Source: Intestinimonas massiliensis (ex Afouda et al. 2020)
GTDB taxonomy: Bacteria > Bacillota > Clostridia > Oscillospirales > Oscillospiraceae
Assembly (NCBI RefSeq): GCF_001244995.1
Contig: NZ_LN869528.1
Coordinates: 260,773-324,772, forward strand
Direction of reading: 5' to 3'
Length of the DNA: 64,000 nucleotides
The position numbers were made by a program, and so were the translations under genes. Shown in pieces: positions 35,893 through 44,393 of this stretch. The notes beneath the pieces were generated by a model. The model was not told where the DNA came from, did not search any database, and saw only the letters and a program-made list of their open reading frames with translations. Positions within the stretch are counted from its first letter, which is position 1. Each line of letters starts with the position of its first letter.

Positions 35893-37608
35893 TCAATTCC
35901 GGCTGAGTTTTCGGGATATGGTGGATACGTCCACCCCCAGGGCCTTTGCCACCTCCTGCATGGAGGAATACTGGGCCTGGGCGTTGGCGATGAGCTGCCG
36001 CTCCGCCCGGCGCACCATATCCTTCATGGGCAGAATCCCCCGAATCTCCACCTGGGACGCCGGGTTCTGGCCGCGTTGGTACCGCACCGGCAAATGCTCC
36101 GGCGTCAGCACGTCCTCCGGGCAGAGGACCACCAGGTTTTCAATCAGATTTTCCAGCTCCCGCACATTCCCCCGCCAGGGCAGCTCCCGCAGCACCTTGC
36201 CCAGCTCGATGGGGATCTCCTTGTGCTTGCCGTATTTCTGGTTGAAGCGCTCCAGCATATGCATGACCAGCGGAATGATGTCGTCCCGCCGCTGGCGCAG
36301 AGGGGGCACCTCGATGTTGATGACGTTCAGCCGGTAGTACAGATCCTGCCGGAAGGTGCCCTCTTCGGTCATCTCCCACAGATCCCGGTTGGTGGCCGCG
36401 ATGATCCGCACGTCCACACTGATGGGCTTTGATCCGCCGATGCGGATGATCTCTCCCTCCTGCAGCACCCGCAGCAGCTTGACCTGCATCTCCAGCGGGA
36501 GCTCCCCCACCTCGTCCAGAAACAGCGTGCCCATGTGGGCCAGTTCAAAAAATCCGGGCTTGCCCTTGCGGCGCGCCCCGGTAAAGGCGCCGTCCTCATA
36601 GCCAAACAGCTCCGACTCAAACAGGGCGGGCGGGATGGCACCGCAGTTTACCTTGATGATGGGGCGGTAGCTGCGCATGCTGGAGGCATAGATCTCATTG
36701 ACGACCATCTCCTTGCCGGTGCCCGACTCTCCCGAGATGAGGACGGTGGAGTCCACCTCAGAGATGGAATGGATGGTGGCCAGGATGGTCTTCATCTCCC
36801 GGCTGCAGGCCACAAAGCTGGTCTGCGCGCTCTGCTGCCGGGCGATATGGGCCAGCTCCTTGCTGTATTTCTCAGCAATCATCTGCTGCTGCTCCAGCTT
36901 TTGGCGCAGGTCGTTCAGCTCGGACATGTCCCGGATGTTGGCCACCACAGCCGTCATGGCGCTGTTGGCATTATAGACCGGCGAGCCGGTGATCAGCAAT
37001 TGCCTGCCGTTGTGGTCGATGACCACGGTAGCCGTCTTCCCGGTCTCAATGACCTGGAGGATGGCAGAGGACTCATACACGCCCTCCTGCACCAGATCGG
37101 CCACGTTCCGGCCCAGGATATCCCGGCGCTTGACTCCTATCAGCTTCTCCAGCGCGGCGTTGAGCCGGATCACGTTCCCCATGCCGTCCGATACCATGAT
37201 CCCGTCGTGGGAGGACTCCAGACAGACGTTGAGCTCCTCGAAGATACTGCTCACTACGTCCATTTCCTGCATGACACACTCGGAATGCTTGGATTGGTGG
37301 AGCACGATGGTGCTGCCATGGCGCTCTCCGGACAGATATCTGGGGTTCACCCTGCACACGATCCTGGCCGGACCCACGTCTATTTGGTAGCGCCCCGAGC
37401 CGCGCACCAGGTCTACCTCCTGTCCAAGGCACTCCAAAAGCTCCTCGAACACCACAGAGGACCCCTCCACCATTTTCCGTGCAGACTCATTGACATAAAG
37501 GATCTTTCCAGCCTGATCCAGAATAATAATGGCGCAATAGATGGTGTCCAGCGCACTTTGGTAGACTTCTTCCCGTCTGGTGATCGGCTCACAAACTCTG
37601 TCTCCCAT
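35893..37608 (-). CDS. Sigma-54-dependent PAS/AAA+ transcriptional activator
   Basis: 571 residues; ATG 37608 follows GGAGGC. Two PAS-like sensor regions lie at about 12-105 (IIILDQAGKILYVNESARKM) and 125-235 (HDGIMVSDGMGNVIRLNAAL). The AAA+ domain (about 262-490) has Walker A GESGTGKE, the sigma-54 contact loop GAFTGA and Walker B GTLFLDEVGELP. A Fis-type HTH ends the protein (SMQEVAKALGVDVSTISRKL). It should hydrolyse ATP to open sigma-54 promoters. The operon downstream on the same strand carries such a promoter and four dyads, making it the likely target. The PAS ligand is unknown. Confidence 0.95.
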   Translation of the reverse strand: MGDRVCEPITRREEVYQSALDTIYCAIIILDQAGKILYVNESARKMVEGSSVVFEELLECLGQEVDLVRGSGRYQIDVGPARIVCRVNPRYLSGERHGSTIVLHQSKHSECVMQEMDVVSSIFEELNVCLESSHDGIMVSDGMGNVIRLNAALEKLIGVKRRDILGRNVADLVQEGVYESSAILQVIETGKTATVVIDHNGRQLLITGSPVYNANSAMTAVVANIRDMSELNDLRQKLEQQQMIAEKYSKELAHIARQQSAQTSFVACSREMKTILATIHSISEVDSTVLISGESGTGKEMVVNEIYASSMRSYRPIIKVNCGAIPPALFESELFGYEDGAFTGARRKGKPGFFELAHMGTLFLDEVGELPLEMQVKLLRVLQEGEIIRIGGSKPISVDVRIIAATNRDLWEMTEEGTFRQDLYYRLNVINIEVPPLRQRRDDIIPLVMHMLERFNQKYGKHKEIPIELGKVLRELPWRGNVRELENLIENLVVLCPEDVLTPEHLPVRYQRGQNPASQVEIRGILPMKDMVRRAERQLIANAQAQYSSMQEVAKALGVDVSTISRKLSRN

Positions 37609-37793
37609 ACGGCCTCCTTTCTTCTCTTTCTCTGCTCGGGCAACATGTACTTCTCCCTATAGCTATGCAAACCGGATGCCAAACCAAACTGCTTTCGCCG
37701 CCCCCTCACAAATTAAACATACAATTCCTACTTTTATAATATATGTTTTGGCACTCTTTTACAAGCGCCTTTTCAAAAAGGGCGGCAAAACAG

Positions 37794-37828
37794 ACAGGCT
37801 GCCCGGAGCCTTGCTCCGGGCAGCCTGT
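37794..37828 (-). terminator. Terminator of the wal operon
   Basis: A 14-bp GC-rich stem (CAGGCTGCCCGGAG and complement) with a short loop lies just after the walI stop in the leftward direction and is followed by TCTGTTTT. Between it and the activator gene (37609-37793) no gene is seen. Confidence 0.85.
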
Positions 37829-37842
37829 TCCGAACAGAACGT

Positions 37843-38652
37843 TCATCCCGCCACCGTCACCACACCGGTGACGGCATCCATATAATAGCTCTGGATATCG
37901 GTGACAATGTACCAGGCGGGCGCCATGTAGACGGGGTTGATCTGCACGGTGGACAGGGTATAGCCCGCCGTCATGCTCCGGATCTCCCGGCAGATGACGC
38001 CGGTGTCCTTCAGATAGGCCAGGAAGCGCAGCAGCACCGTGGCGACCGTCAACGGAGTCTCACCGGCCTCCGCCGACGGTGTGCCGGTCAGCCGGGCGCC
38101 CTGGATGCCCCGCAGCTCCCCATCCTCATAGGTGAGGGTGGCCACGCAGGAAAAGACCGGAGCGTCCTGCCAGGTCTGCCGGACCGTCAGGGTCCCGCTG
38201 GCCTCGTCGTACTCCGAGGCCTCCCCCTCAAAGCCCATCTTCCGCAGGCAGGCCAGTCCAAACCGGCCCGGCAGCTCTCCGCCCTGGGGATAGGCTCCGG
38301 CGTTCAGAGAGACGGAAAAGGTGCCGTCCGCGGAGAATCGGGCCGTCCCCTTTTCCCCCCGGTAGGAGCCCGCCCCGTCCTCCGCGGCGGCGGCCTCCCC
38401 CAGCAACCCGGCAGCCTGCGCCTGCTCGGCTGCGGCATCCCGGGTCACCGTCATGGCGGTCAGCGTCATCTCCCGGGGCAGGGCTGCCGTCATGGCGATT
38501 CCATTCTTCTCCAGAATGGACACCGCCTCGTCCCGGGCGCGCTCCAGGTACTGGGCGCTGCGGGCCTCCCGCCCGGCCACCAGTACCAGCAGAAAGAGGT
38601 TGACCCCCAGGAGCATGAGAATGATGATGTTTTTGATCTTGGACCACTCCAG
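37843..38652 (-). CDS. walI: WalI (YycI) two-component regulatory accessory protein
   Basis: 269 residues if translation starts at CTG 38652, which lies 8-9 nt after AGGAGGTG and gives the family-typical start xEWSKIKNIIILMLL. A stop lies three codons upstream in frame, and the first in-frame ATG (38616) would cut into the membrane anchor. One N-terminal TM helix (about 7-25) is followed by an extracytoplasmic YycI fold ending TDIQSYYMDAVTGVVTVAG. In Bacillus, WalH and WalI interact with WalK in the membrane and restrain it. Last gene of the walRKHI operon. Confidence 0.85.
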   Translation of the reverse strand: MEWSKIKNIIILMLLGVNLFLLVLVAGREARSAQYLERARDEAVSILEKNGIAMTAALPREMTLTAMTVTRDAAAEQAQAAGLLGEAAAAEDGAGSYRGEKGTARFSADGTFSVSLNAGAYPQGGELPGRFGLACLRKMGFEGEASEYDEASGTLTVRQTWQDAPVFSCVATLTYEDGELRGIQGARLTGTPSAEAGETPLTVATVLLRFLAYLKDTGVICREIRSMTAGYTLSTVQINPVYMAPAWYIVTDIQSYYMDAVTGVVTVAG

Positions 38653-38681
38653 GGCCCCTCACCTCCTTCCTATGGCGCCGT

Positions 38682-40046
38682 TCAGCGGGCCACCCACTGG
38701 GCAGAGACGGTATCGCTGCTGCTCCCCGTATCCAGGTAGCTGAGGACCAGCTCCGAGCCCTCCACGCCCAGGGCCCGCATGGCGGCTGCGGCCTGGGTCA
38801 CCGGCAGCACCGGGGCCGCAGCCTCGGAGGCCGCCCGGTAGGTCCGCAGTTGCAGGGTAAAATCCACCACGCTGTCCTGACGAATGGTCACCTTGGCGGC
38901 ATAGCCCTCCTGGCGGACCACTACGTCGGCTCCGCTGAGCTGATAGCCGAAGTAGAGCGTGACGTCTTCCTCCCCGCTGTCCCGGCCGATCAGATACAGC
39001 CGTGCCTCCCCCCGGCGGCCGGCCGTGGCCCGCTCCACCAGAGACCAGGCCGCCTCCACCAGCTCCAGCTCCGAGCGCACCTCCCCCTCCCCGGGGACAG
39101 GGAACCGGGAATCCTCCGCCGTGGCGGCGTGGTAAATCGCCACGCCGGTGTCATAGAGCCGCAGGGAATCCCCGCTGCCCTCCCGGACGGAGAGAACATT
39201 GGAGGTGCGGACCGTCTGGCTGGCCTGGGGGTGGAAGGACAGGTCCCGCAGCAGGCCGTCCACCTCGTCCGTATCGTAGATGGGCACGGGGTTGGCGCAC
39301 AGATAGGCCGCCGGAGCGGGGGTATCGTCTTGCTTGACCATGGTGTAGGGGGCCAGCCCCCCATACTGCCGGGGGTCCTCAAAGGCAAAGAGCACCCCGT
39401 TGGGCGAATACTCCTCCACGGCGTCGGCCAGCCGCGCGGCCAGGTCCCGGCCGGTGGAGAGATCGCAGGCATAATACGAGCCATCCCGCTCATTGATATA
39501 ATACAGAACTGCCTCTCCGCCCTGGCCGGCGGTGAGCAGCAGGCGACGGACTGGGGCCTCCAGATCCGTACCGGAGGGCCCGCCGCCCACCGAGGCGGCC
39601 AGGACCGGAAGAGGCACCTGCCCCAGCAGGTCCAGATATACGCTGGGCGCGGCGTCCGTCAGAGCCTCCCGCCAGCGCTGCTCGGAGACCTGCCGCGGCT
39701 CGCCCGCGCCGGTCAGAGCGTCGGCCAGCAGGTTGGGCATCTTGCTGTAGAGCTCGTCCACCAGGCCGGTATCGTACTGGCCGCCGTACCGCCCCCGCTC
39801 GTTGGACACTGCCATGCGGACAGGGCGGACCACCGCGGCCTGGCCGCCCTCCATGGGCCGCCCGATCAGGCTGTCCCGGTCGCCGCCGAAGAACCCCACC
39901 AGCCCGGACACCCAGCCCTGGCCCGCGCCGGAGGCCTCAGCCAAAAACTGGGTGCGGCCCAGCAGGTAGACCGCCGAAAGAGCCAGCAGCAGGATCAGCA
40001 GGCTTTTCCCCGCCTCCACCAGCCGGCGCATTCCCTTACTGTTCAT
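38682..40046 (-). CDS. walH: WalH (YycH) regulatory accessory protein
   Basis: 454 residues, normal YycH length. One N-terminal membrane helix (about 15-32, SLLILLLALSAVYLLGR) is followed by a large extracytoplasmic region with the YycH-like end segment. The start overlaps the walK stop by 11 nt and the gene is followed by walI, the canonical order. It modulates WalK kinase activity. Sequence conservation in this family is low, so the call rests on length, topology and gene order. Confidence 0.85.
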   Translation of the reverse strand: MNSKGMRRLVEAGKSLLILLLALSAVYLLGRTQFLAEASGAGQGWVSGLVGFFGGDRDSLIGRPMEGGQAAVVRPVRMAVSNERGRYGGQYDTGLVDELYSKMPNLLADALTGAGEPRQVSEQRWREALTDAAPSVYLDLLGQVPLPVLAASVGGGPSGTDLEAPVRRLLLTAGQGGEAVLYYINERDGSYYACDLSTGRDLAARLADAVEEYSPNGVLFAFEDPRQYGGLAPYTMVKQDDTPAPAAYLCANPVPIYDTDEVDGLLRDLSFHPQASQTVRTSNVLSVREGSGDSLRLYDTGVAIYHAATAEDSRFPVPGEGEVRSELELVEAAWSLVERATAGRRGEARLYLIGRDSGEEDVTLYFGYQLSGADVVVRQEGYAAKVTIRQDSVVDFTLQLRTYRAASEAAAPVLPVTQAAAAMRALGVEGSELVLSYLDTGSSSDTVSAQWVAR

Positions 40047-41841
40047 GGCCGGGACCCTCCACGGGCAGCTCGATGCGGAGGGTCAGCCCGGGGCCGGGCC
40101 GGTCCACCAGCGCAATGCTCCCCTGATGCCGGTCCACGATCTCCTTGGCGATGGAGAGGCCCAGGCCCGTGCCGCCCGACTCCCGGGAGCGGGCCTTGTC
40201 CACCCGGTAAAACCGCTCAAAAATGCGGGAGCGGTCCTCCGGTGGGATACCGATGCCGTTGTCGGACACCTCCATCCACACCTTCTCTCCCGCCCGGCCG
40301 GCGGAGATGCCGATCGCCCCCCCGTCGGGGGTGTACTTGATGGCGTTGGAGACGACGTTCATCATGACCTGCAGGATGCGCTCCCGGTCCCCCACGATGC
40401 CGGGAAGGTTGGGCTCCAGCTCCAGCGCTACGGTATGCCCGTGGCGCTGGGCCTCCATGAGCACGGCGTGATACATATCCCGGATGGCCCCCTCGAAGGA
40501 GAACCGGGCCAGCTTGAACTCGCTCCGGCCTGAATCGAACCGGGACAGGGTGAGCAGATCCTGCACGATGTGGGTCATACGGTCGGATTCATTGAGAATG
40601 ACCCCCAGGAAGTTCTTCTCGGTCTCCGGAGGCAGATCCCCGGCGTTGTCGGCCAGGGTCTCGGCGTAGGAGCGGATGTTGGTGAGAGGGGTGCGCAGCT
40701 CATGGGACACGTTGGCCACGAATTCCCGGCGCAGCTCCTCGGTCTTGCGCTGCTCGGTGACGTCATGGATGACCACCATAACGCCCCCCTCCTGCCGCTC
40801 CCCGTCAAAGGGAGCCAGCAGCAGCTCCAGGGTCCGCCCGGCCGCCTCCCGCTCGCCGGACAGGTAGGCCGGCTGTTCCAGGGCCAGCACCTGCTCCAGA
40901 GAGGCAATGTCCCCAAACAGCGCGCCGTAGGCCGTCTGCTCACCGATGGGGCGGCCCAGCATCTCCTCGGCCGCCGGGTTCTTGTGGATGACCAGCCCCA
41001 GCCGGGAGAAGGCCACCACGCCGTCGGTCATGTGGAGGAACAGGGTATCCAGCTTGTTGCGCTCGTTCTCCGCCTCCTGTATGGTGTCCTGGAGCTTCCG
41101 GGCCATGTGGTTGAAGTTGCCGGTGAGGATGCCGATCTCGTCCCGGGAGCCCACCTCGATCTTCCGGGAGAAGTTGCCGGAGGCCACCCGCTTTACGCCG
41201 TCGGTGAGCCGTTCAATGGGGGTGGTCATGGTCTTGGCCAGCAGAAAGGAGAGCAGCACCGAAATGATCAGACCGAACACCAGGGCCTCCACGATGATGG
41301 TGAACAGGGATGCATTCAGCTCGGAGATGGTCTGGCGGGAGTCGTAGATGTAGATGATATAGCTGCTGTCCCCCCGCCGGACGGGGACCGCCAGGTCCAT
41401 GTAGGAAGCCGTGATGTCGCTGTCGCTGCCCACCTCGGTCAGCTCGCCCTGGGCCAGCGCGTTGACCACATGGGTGATGTTGGGGGTCTTTTCCCGCAGG
41501 GTGTCGGCATCGTCGGAGCTGGTCAGGTAGGCGCCGGTGGCACTGTCCAGGATATAGTAATAGCGGGTACGGTTGTCGATGCCCAGAGGACCCATATTAG
41601 AATTGAGGACCTGTTTGAGCATGTCCACCGGCTCGACGCGCCCCTCCAGCTCGTCCTGGGTGGGGGTCTGCAGATCGTCCAGGAAGACCTGATCCCCGAA
41701 CACATCCTGCATCTGGACGTAGAAGTCGTCCAGATAGAAGCGCACCACGGAGTTCATCAAAAAAGCCCCCACCACCGTCATCAGCGACAGGATAAGCAGC
41801 ACCATGATGAGCACCAGCTTCATATGCAGCGAACGAAACAT
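40036..41841 (-). CDS. walK: Sensor histidine kinase WalK (YycG/VicK)
   Basis: 601 residues, matching WalK. TM1 is at about 10-30 and TM2 at about 180-203, enclosing an extracytoplasmic sensor domain. A HAMP domain follows (TTPIERLTDGVKRVASGNFS), then a PAS domain (about 265-365), HisKA with FVANVSHELRTPLTNIRS (phospho-His) and HATPase with NAIKYTPDGG, DNGIGIPPE and GGTGLGLSIAKEI. It phosphorylates WalR to control cell-wall metabolism. It follows walR after an unusual 294-bp repeat-containing gap, while in most Firmicutes the two genes are nearly contiguous. Confidence 0.95.
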   Translation of the reverse strand: MFRSLHMKLVLIMVLLILSLMTVVGAFLMNSVVRFYLDDFYVQMQDVFGDQVFLDDLQTPTQDELEGRVEPVDMLKQVLNSNMGPLGIDNRTRYYYILDSATGAYLTSSDDADTLREKTPNITHVVNALAQGELTEVGSDSDITASYMDLAVPVRRGDSSYIIYIYDSRQTISELNASLFTIIVEALVFGLIISVLLSFLLAKTMTTPIERLTDGVKRVASGNFSRKIEVGSRDEIGILTGNFNHMARKLQDTIQEAENERNKLDTLFLHMTDGVVAFSRLGLVIHKNPAAEEMLGRPIGEQTAYGALFGDIASLEQVLALEQPAYLSGEREAAGRTLELLLAPFDGERQEGGVMVVIHDVTEQRKTEELRREFVANVSHELRTPLTNIRSYAETLADNAGDLPPETEKNFLGVILNESDRMTHIVQDLLTLSRFDSGRSEFKLARFSFEGAIRDMYHAVLMEAQRHGHTVALELEPNLPGIVGDRERILQVMMNVVSNAIKYTPDGGAIGISAGRAGEKVWMEVSDNGIGIPPEDRSRIFERFYRVDKARSRESGGTGLGLSIAKEIVDRHQGSIALVDRPGPGLTLRIELPVEGPGHEQ

Positions 41842-41902
41842 CGGGCAAGTGCCCCCTTCTCCGCCTCATGCGGCGCTGCCGCACGGGGCCCAAAGTCTTT
41901 TG

Positions 41903-41977
41903 CCGGCTCAGGCGTTGAACAGGTACCCCAGCCCCCGCCGGGTCACTACGAATTGCGGGCTGGCGGGGTCGTCCTCC
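41903..41977. repeat. Duplicated walR 3' end, copy in the walR-walK gap
   Basis: These 75 nt are identical to 42131-42205, which encode the last residues of WalR (QFVVTRRGLGYLFNA), the stop and five bases beyond. GC-rich palindromes sit between the copies (GCCCCATGGGGC near 41979, GGGGCAATTCATTTGCCCC region near 42027-42045, and GGCCCCATC/GATGGGGC near 42098-42117). A motif CGCTGCCGCACGGGG occurs twice (41875 and 41991 regions). A tandem duplication is the simplest explanation. Confidence 0.85.
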
Positions 41978-42130
41978 GCCCCATGGGGCGCTGCCGCACG
42001 GGGTCCCCGCCCTTTTCAAACGCTTGGGGCAAATGAATTGCCCCTGCGCCAAGGTTTTGCCGGCTGCAAAACGCTTGCACGGCGCTCACGCGCCGCCCCA
42101 TCTTTGATGGGGCCCACGTGGAGGACGATA

Positions 42131-42205
42131 CCGGCTCAGGCGTTGAACAGGTACCCCAGCCCCCGCCGGGTCACTACGAATTGCGGGCTGGCGGGGTCGT
42201 CCTCC
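42131..42205. repeat. Duplicated walR 3' end, native copy
   Basis: Native partner of the copy at 41903-41977: 75 identical nt with 228-nt periodicity. No base differs, so the event is recent or maintained by conversion. Confidence 0.85.
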
Positions 42206-42843
42206 ACCTTTTCCCGCAGGCGGCGGATGGCCACGTCCACGGCCCGCACGTCGCCCACATAGCCCTCGTAATTCCACACGTTCTCCATCAGGGCCTCCCG
42301 GGAGAACACCTTCCCCGGGTTGGAGGCCAGGAATTTCAGCAGCTCGTACTCCCGCTGGGTCAGCTCCAGGGGCGCTCCGTCTTTGTAGGCCATGAGCAGT
42401 TCCGTGTCAATGGCGATACGCCCCTGCTCCAGGCGGCTGGCCGCAGAGGGCCGGATCTGGGCCGGGTCCGTGAGCATCCCCACCCGGCGGATATTGGCCT
42501 TCACCCGGGCCAGCAGCTCCCGCATGGAAAAGGGCTTGGTGATATAGTCGTCGGCCCCCAACTCCAGGCCCAGAACCTTGTCGGTCTCTTCCTCCCGGGC
42601 GGTGAGCATGATGATCGGGGTGGCCCGGCCGTGCTCCCGGATGGACCGGCACACATCAAAGCCGTTCATCTTAGGCAGCATCAGATCCAGCAGGATCAGG
42701 TCCGGGTCCTGCTCCAGCGCCAGTTGGAGCCCCGCCTCCCCGTCATAGGCCTCCAGCGTGGCATATCCCTCCCGCCCCAGATTAAAGCTGAGGATATCCA
42801 CAATGTTCTTTTCATCCTCGACAATCAAGATCGTCTTTGCCAT
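42136..42843 (-). CDS. walR: Response regulator WalR (YycF/VicR)
   Basis: 235 residues. The receiver domain (1-120) has the acidic pair in VEDEKN, phospho-Asp in LILLDLMLPKMNG (about residue 52), and TAREEE and KPFSMRELLARV. The OmpR-type winged helix (about 140-233) includes LTQREYELLKFLASNPGKVF and DVRAVDVAIRRLREK. It controls autolysins and cell-wall homeostasis. It lies 19 bp after the NUDIX gene on the same strand. Its 3' end is duplicated downstream. Confidence 0.96.
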   Translation of the reverse strand: MAKTILIVEDEKNIVDILSFNLGREGYATLEAYDGEAGLQLALEQDPDLILLDLMLPKMNGFDVCRSIREHGRATPIIMLTAREEETDKVLGLELGADDYITKPFSMRELLARVKANIRRVGMLTDPAQIRPSAASRLEQGRIAIDTELLMAYKDGAPLELTQREYELLKFLASNPGKVFSREALMENVWNYEGYVGDVRAVDVAIRRLREKVEDDPASPQFVVTRRGLGYLFNA

Positions 42844-42862
42844 GACCGCTCCCTTCTTCCCG

Positions 42863-43399
42863 TTACAGATCCAGCAGAACCTTGGCCTTGAGGACGGCGG
42901 CCACCGTCTTGGCGTCCTGGATGGTCCCGTCCATGACCTCCTTCACCAGCTCCCCCAAGGGCACCCGGTCCCGCTCCAGGAACTCGTCCTCGTCTGGATG
43001 ACACTCGCCCGGCTTCAGCCCTCGGGCCAGGTACATATGGAGCACCTCATCGGTAAAGCCCGGTGAGGAGAGCAGCGCCCCCATATAGGTCAGCGTGGCC
43101 GGGGTATAGCCCGTCTCCTCCTCCAGCTCCCGCAGCGCGCACACCCGGTGGTCCTCCCCCCGCTCCAGCTTGCCGGCGGGCAGCTCGGTGATGACCCGGC
43201 CGAAGGGGTAGCGGAACTGCCGCACCACCGTCACGGTACCGTCGTCGTGGAGAGGCAGGATGGCCACCCCGCCGGGATGGGACACCACTTCCCGGGTGGC
43301 CGGCCGGCCGTTGGGCAGCTCGATCCGGTCCAACCGCACGTCCACGATGACGCCCTTGAATTTTTCCTCGCTGGATACCGTCTTTTCATATAGCTCCAT
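42863..43399 (-). CDS. NUDIX hydrolase, ADP-ribose pyrophosphatase type
   Basis: 178 residues, typical of YqkG/NudF-like enzymes. The Nudix box is GKLERGEDHRVCALRELEEE followed by TGY, with all Gly/Glu/Arg positions. Upstream VVRQFRYPFGRVITELPAG is the family substrate segment. It hydrolyses ADP-ribose and related nucleotide sugars to AMP and phosphosugar. It is the first gene of the transcript that continues into walR, with a good promoter at 43431-43459. Confidence 0.93.
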   Translation of the reverse strand: MELYEKTVSSEEKFKGVIVDVRLDRIELPNGRPATREVVSHPGGVAILPLHDDGTVTVVRQFRYPFGRVITELPAGKLERGEDHRVCALRELEEETGYTPATLTYMGALLSSPGFTDEVLHMYLARGLKPGECHPDEDEFLERDRVPLGELVKEVMDGTIQDAKTVAAVLKAKVLLDL

Positions 43400-43430
43400 G
43401 TTGCCAGCTCCTATTCACATCAGTGATTTT

Positions 43431-43459
43431 AGTATACCACAGTTGGGTCAGCCTGCCAA
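43431..43459 (-). promoter_or_regulatory. Promoter of the NUDIX-walRKHI operon
   Basis: On the minus strand TTGGCA, a 17-bp spacer and TATACT; the -10 box ends 31 bp before the NUDIX start codon. Confidence 0.75.
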
Positions 43460-43579
43460 TACCCGGCCGTGCCGGGTACTTTTCACCGTTTTCCCCAATC
43501 ATTACAGCTATCCATGTCCCGGCGCACCCCTTATAATGGGGACAGTATCCGCCCCGCGGAGCGCAAGGAGGAACCTCAC

Positions 43580-44077
43580 ATGACCATCCAGCCCATCGGC
43601 GCCGCCAGCGTTGCGCTGTACCTCACCCCCGCCGACCTGAAAGAGCACGGCCTCACCCCCGAAAGCCTGACCCGGGAGCTGGCCCTCACCCTGACCCGGG
43701 ACGCCTTTCTCCGTGCCGGCCTGCCGGCGGAGGGGCCCCTGGAGATCGAAGCCTATCCCGACGCCTGCGGGGTGCTGGTCTTTGCCCGCCGGAGCGAGCC
43801 GCCTCGGATCTGGCTTGCCTTTCCCGACCTGGAGGGGCTGCTGGCCGCCGCCCGCGCCCTCTGGGCCGTCTGCCCCGAGGAGGCCGCCCTGTTCTTCTGG
43901 GAGGGGCGCTACTGGCTGTCCCTCCCCGCCGGGGAGGAGCAGACCGCCTGCCGCCTGTCCGAGTTCGGCGCGGAGGCGGAGCAGGCTCCCTTCCTGGACG
44001 CCCGGCTGACCGAGCACGCCCGCCTCATCCTCCCCCGTCAGGCCCTGGCCACCCTCCACCGCTATTTTCCCGATTAA
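43580..44077 (+). CDS. MecA-like adaptor protein (putative)
   Basis: 165 residues from ATG 43580 (MTIQPIGAASVALYL) after AAGGAGGAA. The layout resembles MecA: an N-terminal segment of the KIxxIxxxxIxxxLTxxDL type (VALYLTPADLKEHGLTPESL) and a C-terminal domain with FPDLEGLLAAARAL and LFFWEGRYWLSL, like the LYYYxGxYYLxL end of MecA. MecA adaptors deliver substrates to ClpC. It is shorter than B. subtilis MecA (218) and overall similarity is weak, so this is tentative. It is divergent from the NUDIX-wal operon. Confidence 0.62.
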   Translation: MTIQPIGAASVALYLTPADLKEHGLTPESLTRELALTLTRDAFLRAGLPAEGPLEIEAYPDACGVLVFARRSEPPRIWLAFPDLEGLLAAARALWAVCPEEAALFFWEGRYWLSLPAGEEQTACRLSEFGAEAEQAPFLDARLTEHARLILPRQALATLHRYFPD

Positions 44078-44173
44078 AATGCCCGTTTTGGTTTGATCCT
44101 CCCCCTTTTGGGGCATCGTTATTGTGCAAGTTTTGTCAAAAAATTTCGCTGTAACATTTGCGTAAAATTTCTT

Positions 44174-44202
44174 TTGATTTTGCATACTAGTGATGCTATA
44201 AT
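44174..44202 (+). promoter_or_regulatory. Promoter upstream of murA with long leader
   Basis: TTGATT (44174-44179), a 17-bp spacer and TATAAT (44197-44202). The leader to the murA start is about 185 nt and contains a GC-rich hairpin (GGGGCCGGA at 44310-44318 with TCCGGCCCC at 44328-44336), which may affect expression. No gene or known riboswitch was recognised in 44078-44393. Confidence 0.78.
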
Positions 44203-44393
44203 ATCATTGGATGATAGGGCCGACCGGCGGCGTTTTTCCGGGGCTCTCATCCATGATATGACGATTGGAACGGCTGGGCGGCAAGCCCTGGCCGCAGTAT
44301 ACAGGGATCGGGGCCGGATCTGGATCGTCCGGCCCCTGATAGCGCGGGCGGTCTCACCGCCGCCCGGGCGGGAGGATAAAAGAGGGTGCGGAC

